64,000 bases of DNA from Planctomycetes bacterium syqfu. GTDB lineage: Bacteria > Planctomycetota > Phycisphaerae > Phycisphaerales > Phycisphaeraceae. Position numbers and translations under genes: made by a program. The notes below the pieces were generated by a model. That model ran no database searches and had not been told where the DNA came from. It was given only the letters and a program-made list of their open reading frames with translations. Within the stretch, counting starts at the first letter, position 1. Each line of letters starts with the position of its first letter. Where the stretch lies: positions 6,448,001-6,512,000 of the forward strand of contig CP087563.1 in NCBI GenBank assembly GCA_020974905.1, written 5' to 3'. Shown in pieces: positions 8,139 through 16,795 of this stretch.

Positions 8139-9467
8139 TTAGACGGTGACACGATCTTCAAGAATGACAAACGGGGACATGTCGTCGGCTGAGTTGTCCG
8201 GCGTGATCGGGGCATCAAGCCAGGGCTTGCCGGCCACACGGAAGGTGAAGCGGAAAGCGGTGATGTCGTAATCAAACCACAAGTGAATGCTGGAGTTGGT
8301 CTGTACGCCACCGGCCTTGGTCAGTGTGAGATACTGACTGAGATCGGCAAACATGATGTCACCGGAAGCACCCAGTGATTGGGCATGTTGCGAGAGAATG
8401 ACAGGGCGACCAAAGAGCATGCCAAACGGCGCGTCGGACACACCATTGGGCGGCAGGTAGATCGGCTGATTGCCCAGCGTCATCGTCAACAGCTGTGGCA
8501 GGACATCCTGGTTCATCAGCCACACCGCGTTACTCACATTGCTCGCAGGCATACGCGAATACATCTTGGCGATGTTGGCTGCAACCAGCGTGTTATCCGA
8601 CTGGCCCGACTCCTTGGAGACGGTTACGGTTGCACTGGAGTTGAGAATGCCTGTGGGCTTGGAAGAACCATCACCGTTGATGATGGCGTCATCGACTTTG
8701 TAACGAATCGCGCGGGCCGCTTCAGGACCGATGAAAGCTGACAGGGCGGTGACATCTTCAAGCAGTTCGTCGCTGGCAGGAACCAATGCAGCGAGCTTGT
8801 TGAGTCGCAGATTGCGATAGTCAAACGTCGGACGCGACTGCGTGATGGCAGAGCCTTCATCCGTCCAGTATGCCTGCACGCCGGTATTGCCCCACGCCGT
8901 TGCCGTACTCACCGGCAGATTCAGCGCATTACGCGAAGTCGGAATCTGGTTGGTGCGTGAGAGCAATGACTCCTTACCAAGAACCACCTGCCAGATCTGG
9001 TTGGACCACTCTTCGGGGACAAGATACCCACCTGCAGCGTCGGTGGTTTCGTTGGCAAAGGTGCTCGGTGCCTTGGTGATCAAACGCGGATCGCTGGGGC
9101 GTCCCGGGGCGCTGGACTTCTGGACGGCCAGGGCGAACTCACCGAAGTTGCCAAAGCCATGAGCTGTTTTGCGTGAGGCGGTGATGGCCGGAAGTGCCTT
9201 GTTTTTCGGGGTGTTTTCACCCAGCGTTGCCTTGACGGTCTTCTCGACGATACGCTGAATCTGTTCGTCATCAAGACCGTCGGACGCCTCGCCGATGACC
9301 ATGGCATCAATGCCGATGGGTTGGTTGTCATCGTCGACGATGGTGTTGTCCTGGGCATAAGCCTTGATGGCTTTGGTGAGTTGGTTGCCCGTGCCATAGC
9401 GTGAGATCATCTGTGGCAGGACGTCGGATTTGAACTGTTCGATGGTCATGGTTTGCTGCTCGTTCAT
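8139..9467 (-). CDS. HK97-family major capsid protein
   Basis: The 442-residue product is a major capsid protein of the HK97 fold. The first 110 residues are acidic and helical, as in a scaffolding delta domain removed by the adjacent protease. The mature part begins around the GGYLVPEEWSNQIW segment. It contains the P-domain and spine-helix signatures SDELLEDVTALSAFIGPEAA and DAIINGDGSSKPTGIL, and ends with the E-loop/A-domain-like FDYDITAFRFTFRVAGKP. The ATG at 9467 is chosen because AAGGAG lies ten bases upstream. A longer frame to 9542 has no such site. It follows the protease gene, as in HK97. Confidence 0.93.
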   Translation of the reverse strand: MNEQQTMTIEQFKSDVLPQMISRYGTGNQLTKAIKAYAQDNTIVDDDNQPIGIDAMVIGEASDGLDDEQIQRIVEKTVKATLGENTPKNKALPAITASRKTAHGFGNFGEFALAVQKSSAPGRPSDPRLITKAPSTFANETTDAAGGYLVPEEWSNQIWQVVLGKESLLSRTNQIPTSRNALNLPVSTATAWGNTGVQAYWTDEGSAITQSRPTFDYRNLRLNKLAALVPASDELLEDVTALSAFIGPEAARAIRYKVDDAIINGDGSSKPTGILNSSATVTVSKESGQSDNTLVAANIAKMYSRMPASNVSNAVWLMNQDVLPQLLTMTLGNQPIYLPPNGVSDAPFGMLFGRPVILSQHAQSLGASGDIMFADLSQYLTLTKAGGVQTNSSIHLWFDYDITAFRFTFRVAGKPWLDAPITPDNSADDMSPFVILEDRVTV

Positions 9468-9613
9468 GAGCTTGCTCCTTGTTGAAAGTTGAAGTGATTG
9501 ACAGCTTCCCTGACTGTTTGTCTGCTCTTTGGCTCTGGTCACGCGCAGGACAAGTGACTTGCCAACCCGGCAGGGCAGTCTGAAGTTTTTAGTAGGTTTA
9601 AACGGCTTTGCGG

Positions 9614-10279
9614 TTAATCCAGATACAACTGGCCGCGAAGTCTTGCGATGTGTGTTTGGGTTGATTCGGTGATCTGTTTTTGCCTTGACAAACTGGGTAC
9701 GACGATCATGACTTTGCGTTTATTCATTTGCATCTGAGGCCAATATGGGGTGATCGCTTCAGCGGATACGAGGCCTTTACTCACCGCCAATGCCAGGGCA
9801 TCCTGATTGGCCGGTAACGGTGCGACGGAGTATTCAAGCAGTTTCCATTTGCTGTGAACATGACTGACATGGTCCCCGAAAAGCTGCTTGTCTTTGGCAG
9901 TGGGTTTACGTCCTTCAATCGGTGCAAAACCCACGCTAAAGCCGTGAATCACACCTTGTTGAAAAAGCGAGAGCAACGTATCGGGCAACCAATCTCCAGC
10001 ATGATTTTCCGGGCGTTTGGCAAACACCGTGGTTGCTTGAAGCTGCGTTTGTGATCGTTTGATCGTGGTGCATTTGCCGATGGGCAGGTTGTAGTCATGG
10101 TTGAAAAACACCGTCGGAGACTTGAGGAAATCTGTTGCGTCGCAGCCTTGTGGGATGAGGACGTCGCCATCGCGATCAACACTGATACTGCTGATACTGG
10201 CTACGACACTACGGTCTTCAAGCTTCACTCCCAGATCGGCAACGAAGCGTTTACGGATGGTTGTTTTTGAATGGGACAT
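9614..10279 (-). CDS. HK97-type prohead maturation protease (peptidase U35)
   Basis: This 221-residue protein belongs to the herpesvirus-assemblin-like protease family that trims the capsid scaffold during maturation. The triad is visible: His61 in FFNHDYNLPIGK, Ser115 in GFSVGF and Glu149 in WKLLEYSVAP, with the conserved spacing and the PLPANQDAL segment after it. It lies between portal and capsid genes, the standard order. Its C-terminal 50 residues are basic and may be removed or contact the shell. Confidence 0.92.
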   Translation of the reverse strand: MSHSKTTIRKRFVADLGVKLEDRSVVASISSISVDRDGDVLIPQGCDATDFLKSPTVFFNHDYNLPIGKCTTIKRSQTQLQATTVFAKRPENHAGDWLPDTLLSLFQQGVIHGFSVGFAPIEGRKPTAKDKQLFGDHVSHVHSKWKLLEYSVAPLPANQDALALAVSKGLVSAEAITPYWPQMQMNKRKVMIVVPSLSRQKQITESTQTHIARLRGQLYLD

Positions 10280-10294
10280 GGGTTTGATCCTGTG

Positions 10295-11572
10295 TTAGTT
10301 GTTGGGCTGATCACCGCCGGGAATCGCGACAAGTCCTTCTTCGCGTCTGGCTTCGTTGATTGTCATGATGCCTGCTGCCACGTACTTGGTTCGCCGATTG
10401 AGTTGGAAAACTTTATCTTCAGGAACCGGATTGTCATAGGCAAGAAATGCGTCCTCCTCAATGCCATACATCGGCAGGAGTTTTTCGTTGAGTTTTTCTT
10501 CGTCCATCTGGCAGTAAGGCAGAATCGTGTCTCGCAACCAGGACCGATTGGCAACTTCTGCATTGGCGCGATTGGGATTGTTGGTCAGTAACTTGCTGAT
10601 GGGAACGCCAAAGCCTGCTGCAATCTCTTCAAGCACGCGTTCTGAATCACCAATGATGTCCACGGGCAAATTCAATGGTTTGGCTTCGACATCACCGGTG
10701 ATCGTGATGAACTTGCCACTGTTTCGTGGGCCACGGAGTTTGCTGTCGATCTGCTTTTCAAAACGATCCAGTGCATCTGCCGAAGCGCCTTGTTTGACTA
10801 CCAGCAGGTAATCTGGTCGAGCATGATTGTCGAAGCGTGCAGTATCCATCTCGCGTTTGGCGTCGTGCAACCCCAGGGCATCCCAGACCGCTTCCAATCG
10901 TCCCATGCCATAATGCATATCACTGAGATTGGGCAAACGGAAATGAATGACTTGATTGGCATCAAAACGGACTTGATCCAAGGGATTTTGCCCGTAGCTG
11001 TAGCCGGAGACGAATTGTTGCTTGCATGGGATGACACGCGTCCACTGGCTGGGCATCAGCCACAATTCACCGGGGCGGTTGAGTCGTTGATCCATTACCG
11101 GATGCAGATAGCAATTGCCGGTGATCTGCAGGTAAAGCATGCGCAGTACGGTTAACTCAAAACCGTTTTGATGCGGGTTGACCTGGTGCAGTAAGTCCAG
11201 CACCGGATGTCGATCGATGACCTGGTCGAACTGATCGCCCCAATGCGCAGCCTTATTCAGAACGGTTTGGCTGGGTCTTGAATCGTGAGCATTGTCACCA
11301 GCCAGATGCTTGCGTTGTGCGTTACTCACTGGTCGAGTTTTAAAGAGTTTCCTGCCTGCTCGTTTACGGACATACAAACGTAGCGGGACCGATGCGACGG
11401 CATTGGCATTGAGCATGGCTGCTGCATAGACCCAATGGCTGCATTGCCTGACTGCGGCTTCCTGGTCAAACGGTCTTGGCTTGGCGCCATGTTGTCCCAG
11501 TCCGTCCAGAACATGCATGGATGATCGTGTGTAGCGTTGACGCCCGAAGAGTGTTTTGAGTTTGTTGAACAT
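10295..11572 (-). CDS. HK97-family portal protein
   Basis: This 425-residue portal protein forms the dodecameric ring through which DNA is packaged. Landmarks include VRQCSHWVYAAAMLNANAVA near residues 35-55, the LRMLYLQITGNCYLHPV segment, the GASADALDRFEKQIDSKLRG wing helix, and ERVLEEIAAGFGVPISKLL followed by NRANAEVANRSWLRDTILPY in the stem/crown region. The start ATG at 11572 follows AAGGAA and lies after the terminase stop. The 34 additional codons of the longer frame overlap the terminase gene and are rejected. Confidence 0.93.
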   Translation of the reverse strand: MFNKLKTLFGRQRYTRSSMHVLDGLGQHGAKPRPFDQEAAVRQCSHWVYAAAMLNANAVASVPLRLYVRKRAGRKLFKTRPVSNAQRKHLAGDNAHDSRPSQTVLNKAAHWGDQFDQVIDRHPVLDLLHQVNPHQNGFELTVLRMLYLQITGNCYLHPVMDQRLNRPGELWLMPSQWTRVIPCKQQFVSGYSYGQNPLDQVRFDANQVIHFRLPNLSDMHYGMGRLEAVWDALGLHDAKREMDTARFDNHARPDYLLVVKQGASADALDRFEKQIDSKLRGPRNSGKFITITGDVEAKPLNLPVDIIGDSERVLEEIAAGFGVPISKLLTNNPNRANAEVANRSWLRDTILPYCQMDEEKLNEKLLPMYGIEEDAFLAYDNPVPEDKVFQLNRRTKYVAAGIMTINEARREEGLVAIPGGDQPNN

Positions 11573-11597
11573 GTTGCTAGTTCCTTGACGTGTTGCG

Positions 11598-12866
11598 TTA
11601 TTGGCCCAGGACACGCACATCCAGTGCGTTGTCTGCCAGTCCATCGAGGTACACCACCGCATAGCGCATGGCATCCATCCCGTGATCGTTGACCATGACA
11701 GGCGATTCTGAAATGTCTGTTCCGCGATGCCAGACGTATCCCGGGAACTCCTGGCAGGTCGAGGTTGGTTTTTGCTGCTCGATCAATCGTTGATCCGTCT
11801 GAATCAAACAGTCCTGCATGAGCATCAATCGCGGTTTGCCATCATCAGCTTTTTTTAAGCGCATGGTGACTGCCTGAATGCCGCTTCGCAGCGTTTTTTT
11901 AGCTAACGTGGTTGGGATGCCATACCGCTCAAGTGTCGCGCGGCCTTCGGCATCGTGGTCCGTGATGGTTGCTTCATAACTTTCACCTTCCGAGTGTTCG
12001 GCGATAGTTTGAGCGTGGTCTTCCACCAGGCCGTGACTCTGGTACAACTCGCGATATAAGATCATCCGGCCATCAGGATCAATGGCCCACCATTGACAGA
12101 CGAACGGGTTAGTGTAGCCAAAGTCAATACTGCGAATCCGCCTGTAATGCTCGGGGATTTTAACTTTTTCAATGACATGCACCGCCGGATCCCAAAGGTC
12201 ATAGACTGCACCTTCCTGGCCGGACCAAATGCCTTTGAACAAGCGGTCCCGGCGGACTCCGGTGAGTTGATTAAGCCGATTTTTGTAGGCATCAGTGACA
12301 TTGGGATTGTCATCATGCCGACTGAGTAATCGTACCATCTGACCGCGTTGTGCGCGCTGGTTCAGCCAGTGCGTCGGTGCATCGGGGTTCGTATCTGCAA
12401 TGGCCTGCTGGTAAGGCATCACACCATTACGCAGTCGGGTCAGTAATGATTCCCAATCGTCTTCCGTGAGTTCACGCGCTTCGAATGCAAAGATCATGTC
12501 ATACTCCGTGGACATAATCCGACTGGCACGATCCATTCCTGCGATGACCAGAACCGAGCCATTGGGATAGCGATAGCATTGGCGTTGACGGCGTGAGGGC
12601 CCTGTGAGCATCGGCCAACCATTGGGCAGAACTTTTTGCTCCAAGGTGACCATGACGGATTCGGTCATGGATTCGCGTGTTTTTCGCACGAGTAATGCAC
12701 GCATGCCCGGATACTTGATCGCACAGAGATTGGCTTTTTCAAGCAGTGCCCTTGTCTTACCTGTCCCCGCTGGACCTTCCATGAGTACTTCAGGCGACTT
12801 GCTGTACAGCAGGTCTTGTGCAACGCCAAAGGGGCGATAGGGTTTGTTGTCCGTTGTGTAGGTCAT
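11598..12866 (-). CDS. phage terminase large subunit (PBSX/Terminase_3 type)
   Basis: This 422-residue packaging motor has an N-terminal ATPase and a C-terminal RNase-H-like nuclease. Walker A is GPAGTGKT (31-38). The Walker B strand is YDMIFAFEARE (122-132), with Glu as general base. Nuclease acidic residues are likely Asp248 in SIDFGYTNP, Asp303/305 in ITDHDAEG and the late VNDHGMDAMRYA motif. Its ATG overlaps the stop of the small subunit gene. All catalytic motifs look intact, so this gene has probably remained functional or decayed only recently. Confidence 0.93.
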   Translation of the reverse strand: MTYTTDNKPYRPFGVAQDLLYSKSPEVLMEGPAGTGKTRALLEKANLCAIKYPGMRALLVRKTRESMTESVMVTLEQKVLPNGWPMLTGPSRRQRQCYRYPNGSVLVIAGMDRASRIMSTEYDMIFAFEARELTEDDWESLLTRLRNGVMPYQQAIADTNPDAPTHWLNQRAQRGQMVRLLSRHDDNPNVTDAYKNRLNQLTGVRRDRLFKGIWSGQEGAVYDLWDPAVHVIEKVKIPEHYRRIRSIDFGYTNPFVCQWWAIDPDGRMILYRELYQSHGLVEDHAQTIAEHSEGESYEATITDHDAEGRATLERYGIPTTLAKKTLRSGIQAVTMRLKKADDGKPRLMLMQDCLIQTDQRLIEQQKPTSTCQEFPGYVWHRGTDISESPVMVNDHGMDAMRYAVVYLDGLADNALDVRVLGQ

Positions 12867-13276
12867 ATCTTTTCGAGTTCCACTTCACTGATGACTTTGA
12901 CAAGCAGGTCGGTTGACTGTTTGGCCTTGATTTCATTGAGATTGCTGTTGAGCAGTTTGTGCTTGGTGTCAATGAGCTGTTTCCAACGGTCGATGGCTTT
13001 GTGATCACCATCGCGAACGCCTTTGGCCAAGGGCAAAAGCGCCATTTCAATTCGTTGCAGATCCACTGCCATTTCCAGGTCATAGGCATCTGCATTGGGG
13101 CTGACGATTGATCGGATATCCAGGAAAACGGTTTTGACACTCACGCCAACTGCCTGGGCGATTTGGGCATAGGTCATGCCTGCTTTGCGCATTTCCAGTT
13201 CACGCAGTCTGCGTTCGCGGAGGGCCTTGCCCCGATTGGTCAGTGTCTTGGTTTTCTTCTTTGGGGTGACTGTCAA
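12863..13276 (-). CDS. terminase small subunit-like HTH protein
   Basis: The 137-residue basic product has an N-terminal helix-turn-helix (GMTYAQIAQAVGVSVKTVFLDI, about 33-54, quoted in part) and a helical C-terminal half likely to oligomerise. This is the architecture of small terminases that recognise the packaging site. It starts with TTG, preceded by AAAGG at 8 bases and overlapping the stop of the ABC-GNAT gene, and ends overlapping the large terminase ATG. The call rests mainly on HTH plus position, since small terminases diverge rapidly. Confidence 0.75.
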   Translation of the reverse strand: MTVTPKKKTKTLTNRGKALRERRLRELEMRKAGMTYAQIAQAVGVSVKTVFLDIRSIVSPNADAYDLEMAVDLQRIEMALLPLAKGVRDGDHKAIDRWKQLIDTKHKLLNSNLNEIKAKQSTDLLVKVISEVELEKI

Positions 13277-14379
13277 TGCATTGCCTTTCGATATCGGAAC
13301 GATGCAGTCATGCGTCCGATGGAGCCGAATTTTTTACCAGTGCGAGCCAGGATGCCTTTATGTGCCTGACCGCATTTGACGACCTTGGTGCATCGCCATC
13401 GTTCGTTGCGTGACAAGCTGCGGATCAAAGCCGGATGTGACGTGACGATACTCACACGCATGGTTTGGGCTTCGTATTTGGCAATGCAATCAAGCAATGC
13501 TGTCCCGACGCCTAACCCTTGAAAGTCCGGTAAGACCACCAGGCGGTGGATCATGCGAAGGTCCTTTTGCCCGTACAAATGGAGTGTGGAGCAGAAGGCG
13601 ACGGGCTTGCCATCCCAAGTTGCCAGGTAACACCGAGCTGCCTTGTTGAGGTTGCTGCTCAGATAGTGATGACGCTTAAACAATCGCCATTGATCCTGCT
13701 TGCAGCCTCGGACTTGAAGTTCGATGGCTGGTCGCCGAACTGACCCCCAGTGCAGCGTTTGGTCTGCCATATCCAGATACCAATCCGGTTCAAGCCAATC
13801 GAGAATGTCGTAGTGACAGGTGATGGCAACAAACTTTTTGCATCGCGCCCGTCCAGCGCGCAATGTCTTGGCAACGGCAGCTGAACCAAAGCGAGCAACC
13901 TGACGATCCACCACGCTGGTAAACTCATCAAAAGCAACCAGTGGTTGATCCTTAAGCAGGGCATAGGCCAGATCACAACGGAACTTCTCCCCGTTACTCA
14001 AAACATGCCAGGGACGAATCCATGCTGGCGGTGAACTGAAGCCGACACTGTTGAGCATGGCGGTGACTTGTTTGCCCGGTAGCGATGCGTCGAACCCATC
14101 AATCACCGCTTTATCATGCGGCCAATCAACGCTGTCGAACATGCTTTGTGATGCGATGCAACCTTCCTCGCCAAAGGCATGTTTGGCAATTGTGCTTTTA
14201 CCTGAACCGGACGGCCCGACGATCGCGCCAATCGTCCAATTGCTGTCAAGACTTGGCAGTTCGACTTCAAATCGCTGGGTGCTTTTTTCCGAGAGTTGCA
14301 CATCGAAGAGACCTGCGACCTGGCGAACGCGGAAACTATCGAAGACTGGGGTTTGAACTAGAGCGTCAACACGCGGCAT
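13273..14379 (-). CDS. ABC-type ATPase fused to GNAT acyltransferase domain (COG2401-like)
   Basis: This 368-residue fusion has an ABC ATPase in residues 45-205: Walker A GPSGSGKS (55-62), a signature-like LSNGE (127-131), Walker B LVAFDEF (147-153) and switch His189 in ITCHYD. There are no membrane segments, so it is not a transporter. Residues 220-368 are a GNAT domain with HRLVVLPDFQGLGVGTALLD (279-298), where QGLGVG binds acyl-CoA. The combination matches the rare soluble class annotated as ABC-type ATPase with predicted acetyltransferase domain. It lies between a ParB-like gene, overlapped by 22 bases, and the terminase genes. DNA modification or packaging control is plausible, but the substrate is unknown. 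Confidence 0.8.
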   Translation of the reverse strand: MPRVDALVQTPVFDSFRVRQVAGLFDVQLSEKSTQRFEVELPSLDSNWTIGAIVGPSGSGKSTIAKHAFGEEGCIASQSMFDSVDWPHDKAVIDGFDASLPGKQVTAMLNSVGFSSPPAWIRPWHVLSNGEKFRCDLAYALLKDQPLVAFDEFTSVVDRQVARFGSAAVAKTLRAGRARCKKFVAITCHYDILDWLEPDWYLDMADQTLHWGSVRRPAIELQVRGCKQDQWRLFKRHHYLSSNLNKAARCYLATWDGKPVAFCSTLHLYGQKDLRMIHRLVVLPDFQGLGVGTALLDCIAKYEAQTMRVSIVTSHPALIRSLSRNERWRCTKVVKCGQAHKGILARTGKKFGSIGRMTASFRYRKAMH

Positions 14380-14936
14380 TGAAATCCCTCCTCATCCAGG
14401 CGTTCAAAAAGCTGTTTCTGTTGCGATTCGTCTTCACATGCAACCAGGACCTGATAGCTGTCAGGGATTGCGACATCGCGCATCGACTCGTCTTCAATCT
14501 GCATGGCTTTGTTGATGGCATCCTCAATCTGGGAATCATCAAAACCAGTGGTCAGATGGTCGAAATCCATCTCGTTCTGCAGGATTGCCAACTGCTGGGC
14601 GAGTTTGTCCATGTCCCAATCACTGGTGTCGGTGGTGCGGTTGTCGGCGATAGCGTAGGCACGGGCGCTGGAGCCGGAAAGGCCGGTTGTCACAGCAGCA
14701 AGATGGGTCCAGCCCAACGCCCGTGCCGCCAGTAGGGTGCCGTTCCCGGCCAGGCAGGTGTGGTGCTTGTCGATGACGATGGGTTTCTGTTGACCAAAGG
14801 CTTCGAGACTGCATTTGATGGCGTCAAGGTTTTGATCAGGATGCTTGCGAACGTTGTCCTGGTCGTTGTGAATCTGGCCGATGGGAACTGCAAGAGGTCG
14901 AAGGGAAGGTTCGATGTGTTGAAGGTGGTTTGCCAT
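14358..14936 (-). CDS. ParB/sulfiredoxin-like N-terminal domain protein
   Basis: The 192-residue product carries a ParB-type domain in its first 105 residues: PIGQIHNDQDNVRKHPDQNL, LEAFGQQKPIVI and the AGNGTLLAARALGW loop (63-76), where chromosomal ParB has GERRxRA. The Arg of that box is replaced by Thr. No ParB HTH or CTP-type C-terminal domain follows. Instead there is an acidic helical tail ending in a small alpha/beta unit (QVLVACEDESQQKQLFERLD). Phage relatives are often next to or fused with DNA methyltransferases. Here the partner is the ABC-GNAT gene that overlaps it. Segregation is unlikely, and nuclease or DNA-modification roles are possible. Confidence 0.8.
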   Translation of the reverse strand: MANHLQHIEPSLRPLAVPIGQIHNDQDNVRKHPDQNLDAIKCSLEAFGQQKPIVIDKHHTCLAGNGTLLAARALGWTHLAAVTTGLSGSSARAYAIADNRTTDTSDWDMDKLAQQLAILQNEMDFDHLTTGFDDSQIEDAINKAMQIEDESMRDVAIPDSYQVLVACEDESQQKQLFERLDEEGFQCRVLTL

Positions 14937-14955
14937 TTAGACTTCCATTTTTTTT

Positions 14956-15059
14956 ACCGCCAAGACGCCAAGAGCGCCAAGGTCGGAGAGTTTGTTTTTT
15001 GAATTGATTGTTTCTTTAAAATGTTTTTCTTTGCCTTGAAAACTTGGTGTCTTGGCGGT
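14956..15059. repeat. inverted-repeat element (ACCGCCAAGACGCCAAG family)
   Basis: A 17-base arm ACCGCCAAGACGCCAAG (14956-14972) is repeated in inverted orientation at 15043-15059 with one mismatch, enclosing about 70 AT-rich bases. This type of CCAAG-rich terminal repeat occurs as small dispersed elements in many bacterial genomes. It sits in the only sizeable gap of the phage operon, between the ParB-like gene and the small membrane protein gene. In RNA it would fold into a long hairpin. Confidence 0.75.
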
Positions 15060-15073
15060 TCAAACAAAATGGT

Positions 15074-15334
15074 TCATTGATCGGTCTTTCGCCGTTTGTC
15101 TGCCCATGTTTCCCGTAACCAGCGGACGTCGGTTTTGACCTGAATCAGGGAGTTGTGGATGACGATGAGTTTTTCATCAAGCATCTGGTTACGCTGTTGC
15201 ACTGCGGTGAGTCGGTTATCCATGTCATCAAGTTTTTGCTGCGTCACAGCGCGTTCTCCGGCCATGACCCAGACCCACCCCAGTGCAGTGATGCAAACCG
15301 AGAAGAGCCATGCGTATTGGTTGAGTGTTTTCAT
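15074..15334 (-). CDS. small membrane/coiled-coil protein, XhlA-like
   Basis: The 86-residue product has one N-terminal membrane helix (YAWLFSVCITALGWVWVMAG, about 7-26). A heptad-patterned coiled coil follows (DDMDNRLTAVQQRNQMLDEK), and the tail is basic and Trp-containing. This layout is like XhlA-type phage proteins that assist the holin or anchor at the membrane. No endolysin is seen beside it. Its start overlaps the upstream gene stop in an ATGA arrangement. Confidence 0.6.
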   Translation of the reverse strand: MKTLNQYAWLFSVCITALGWVWVMAGERAVTQQKLDDMDNRLTAVQQRNQMLDEKLIVIHNSLIQVKTDVRWLRETWADKRRKTDQ

Positions 15335-16044
15335 TTGCGTGTCGCTGCCTGAAGGATGGTTTTAATGTCGGATAGATCGCCGTTGGTAACAGGGGAGTCC
15401 ATGTCACCATCCAATCCAAGCCGGTAACGGATTTGCTGTTTCTCGGTGTCTGACCAATCTCTTGAACTTGAATCGGTGATGACTTTGTCGACAATTTCTT
15501 TGACAAGGGAACCGGCTACGGCGGCGCTGAATGTGCTGCCGGTGTTGGTGGTAAAAAAGTCCGTCAAAGCATTGGCAGTCAAGTTTTCAACAGTGACTGA
15601 TTCGCTGGTTGGATCGAAGGTGCTACGGGATGAGAGCGGTACATCGAGATTGGATAAAACACTAAAGTCCGTCACGCTGACATCCTCATCCGCCCATTTC
15701 CCGATGTTGACGGATTGGGTGGCTGGGTCGAAGTCCACCAAATCACCCGTTCGTTTACTGTCAATGATGAAGTGATCGACGATGGCGGTGTCACTTGTGC
15801 TATCGATGGTGGCATTGACGACGATTTGAACTAGGTCTCCATCGACATAACTTGCTGGGACACTGCCGGTGATCTTGTAGCGACCGGTGGCCAGGTTGGT
15901 GACGGTGAGAACGAAGCTGGCGTCATCCGTTCCGTTTCGTGTTGCATTGGCCGTTGGTAGAGCGTCTGCGTTGGTTGCAGCACCGGTCTCCGTGGCATGG
16001 GTGGTAAATTGCGCGGTATAGGCGTCCGATGGTTTGAGCATCAT
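15331..16044 (-). CDS. hypothetical phage-island protein, beta-rich
   Basis: The 237-residue Ser/Thr/Asp-rich protein has an Ig- or BppU-like beta pattern in its first 110 residues (GTDDASFVLTVTNLATGRYK, GDLVQIVVNATIDSTSDTA). A low-complexity link follows, then a C-terminal helical region (SGRDWSDTEKQQIRYRLGLD-like) that resembles segments seen in tail or baseplate proteins. AAAGG precedes the ATG pair at 16039-16044. It is coupled to the small membrane protein gene. The likely role is virion or host-surface related, but the family is unassigned. Confidence 0.6.
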   Translation of the reverse strand: MMLKPSDAYTAQFTTHATETGAATNADALPTANATRNGTDDASFVLTVTNLATGRYKITGSVPASYVDGDLVQIVVNATIDSTSDTAIVDHFIIDSKRTGDLVDFDPATQSVNIGKWADEDVSVTDFSVLSNLDVPLSSRSTFDPTSESVTVENLTANALTDFFTTNTGSTFSAAVAGSLVKEIVDKVITDSSSRDWSDTEKQQIRYRLGLDGDMDSPVTNGDLSDIKTILQAATRK

Positions 16045-16123
16045 GGGATAAACCTTTTGTGCTGGAAAACAAGGGTTAAGCGAACATATGGCGTGATGTC
16101 TAGTGTGACAATGCTGATTGAAC

Positions 16124-16639
16124 TTAAGTACTGGATGCGTTGGGATCAGTTTTGAGTTTGCTGATCAAACGGTCTTTGCGAAGACTGTCAAGGCCAAGTC
16201 CGACGGCTGAGCCTGCACTGATCAAGCTGATGATGGTGGTTAATGCGCTGATGGGATTGGCATTGCCCTGTGCAGCCTGAATTGCAAGTCCGCCGAGGGT
16301 GTCGATGATTTGTTGACGTTGCTGGGTTTGGGTTTCAAGGTCCTCGACTGCGATGGCTAATTGTGCATTGAAGTCCTGCTGTTTGAGGGTGAGTTCTTCC
16401 AATTCAATTTGCAATTGCTTTTCACGTTGGCGGTATTCCGATTCGATTTTGTGCGCTTCGGTTTGTAACTGACGACTTGAGACGGTTCGCGAAGGATCAA
16501 TCAGACTGTTGGTTTTCACTTCACAGCCAACAAGATATCCGCCAAGCAATAGTGCAAAGACCAGACAGAGAATCCAGTTGCGATAGTGATCCAGAAAACG
16601 GGTGACGTTGTGCCAAAGGTCAGGGAGTTTGAAGTTCAC
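16124..16639 (-). CDS. putative membrane-anchored coiled-coil protein of the phage island
   Basis: The 171-residue product starts at GTG (16639) with AAGGAA eight bases upstream. It has an N-terminal membrane helix (WILCLVFALLLGGYLVGC, about 22-39) that ends at a Cys. A long coiled coil rich in Glu, Gln and Arg follows (about 55-115), and a second hydrophobic stretch lies near residues 130-147. It could be a spanin-like or holin-accessory protein, or a lipoprotein attached through the Cys after YLVG. It is the first gene of the minus-strand island operon. Confidence 0.6.
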   Translation of the reverse strand: MNFKLPDLWHNVTRFLDHYRNWILCLVFALLLGGYLVGCEVKTNSLIDPSRTVSSRQLQTEAHKIESEYRQREKQLQIELEELTLKQQDFNAQLAIAVEDLETQTQQRQQIIDTLGGLAIQAAQGNANPISALTTIISLISAGSAVGLGLDSLRKDRLISKLKTDPNASST

Positions 16640-16750
16640 GATGTGTTCCTTGTGTGGTTCACATCATGGGTCGGCGATACGTTCAGTTTAGAGCTTGATT
16701 GAGATGGGCGTCAATGATTTTGTTTGGTTTTTGATTGGAAAAGTAAAAAT

Positions 16751-16780
16751 AAAAAACCACCGTGTTTTACAGTGGTTTTT
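16751..16780. terminator. rho-independent terminator after argJ
   Basis: AAAAACCACCGT and ACAGTGGTTTTT form a stem with one mismatch around a short T-rich loop, flanked by A and T runs on either side. It lies between argJ and the phage-derived operon and could act in both directions. Confidence 0.7.
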
Positions 16781-16795
16781 CGTGAATTGTTTAAT

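Noticed and set aside
968-16639. CRISPR array, tRNA gene or att direct repeat within or beside the phage island
   Set aside because: No regular spaced repeats, cloverleaf-like sequence or clear duplicated border sequence could be found by eye.
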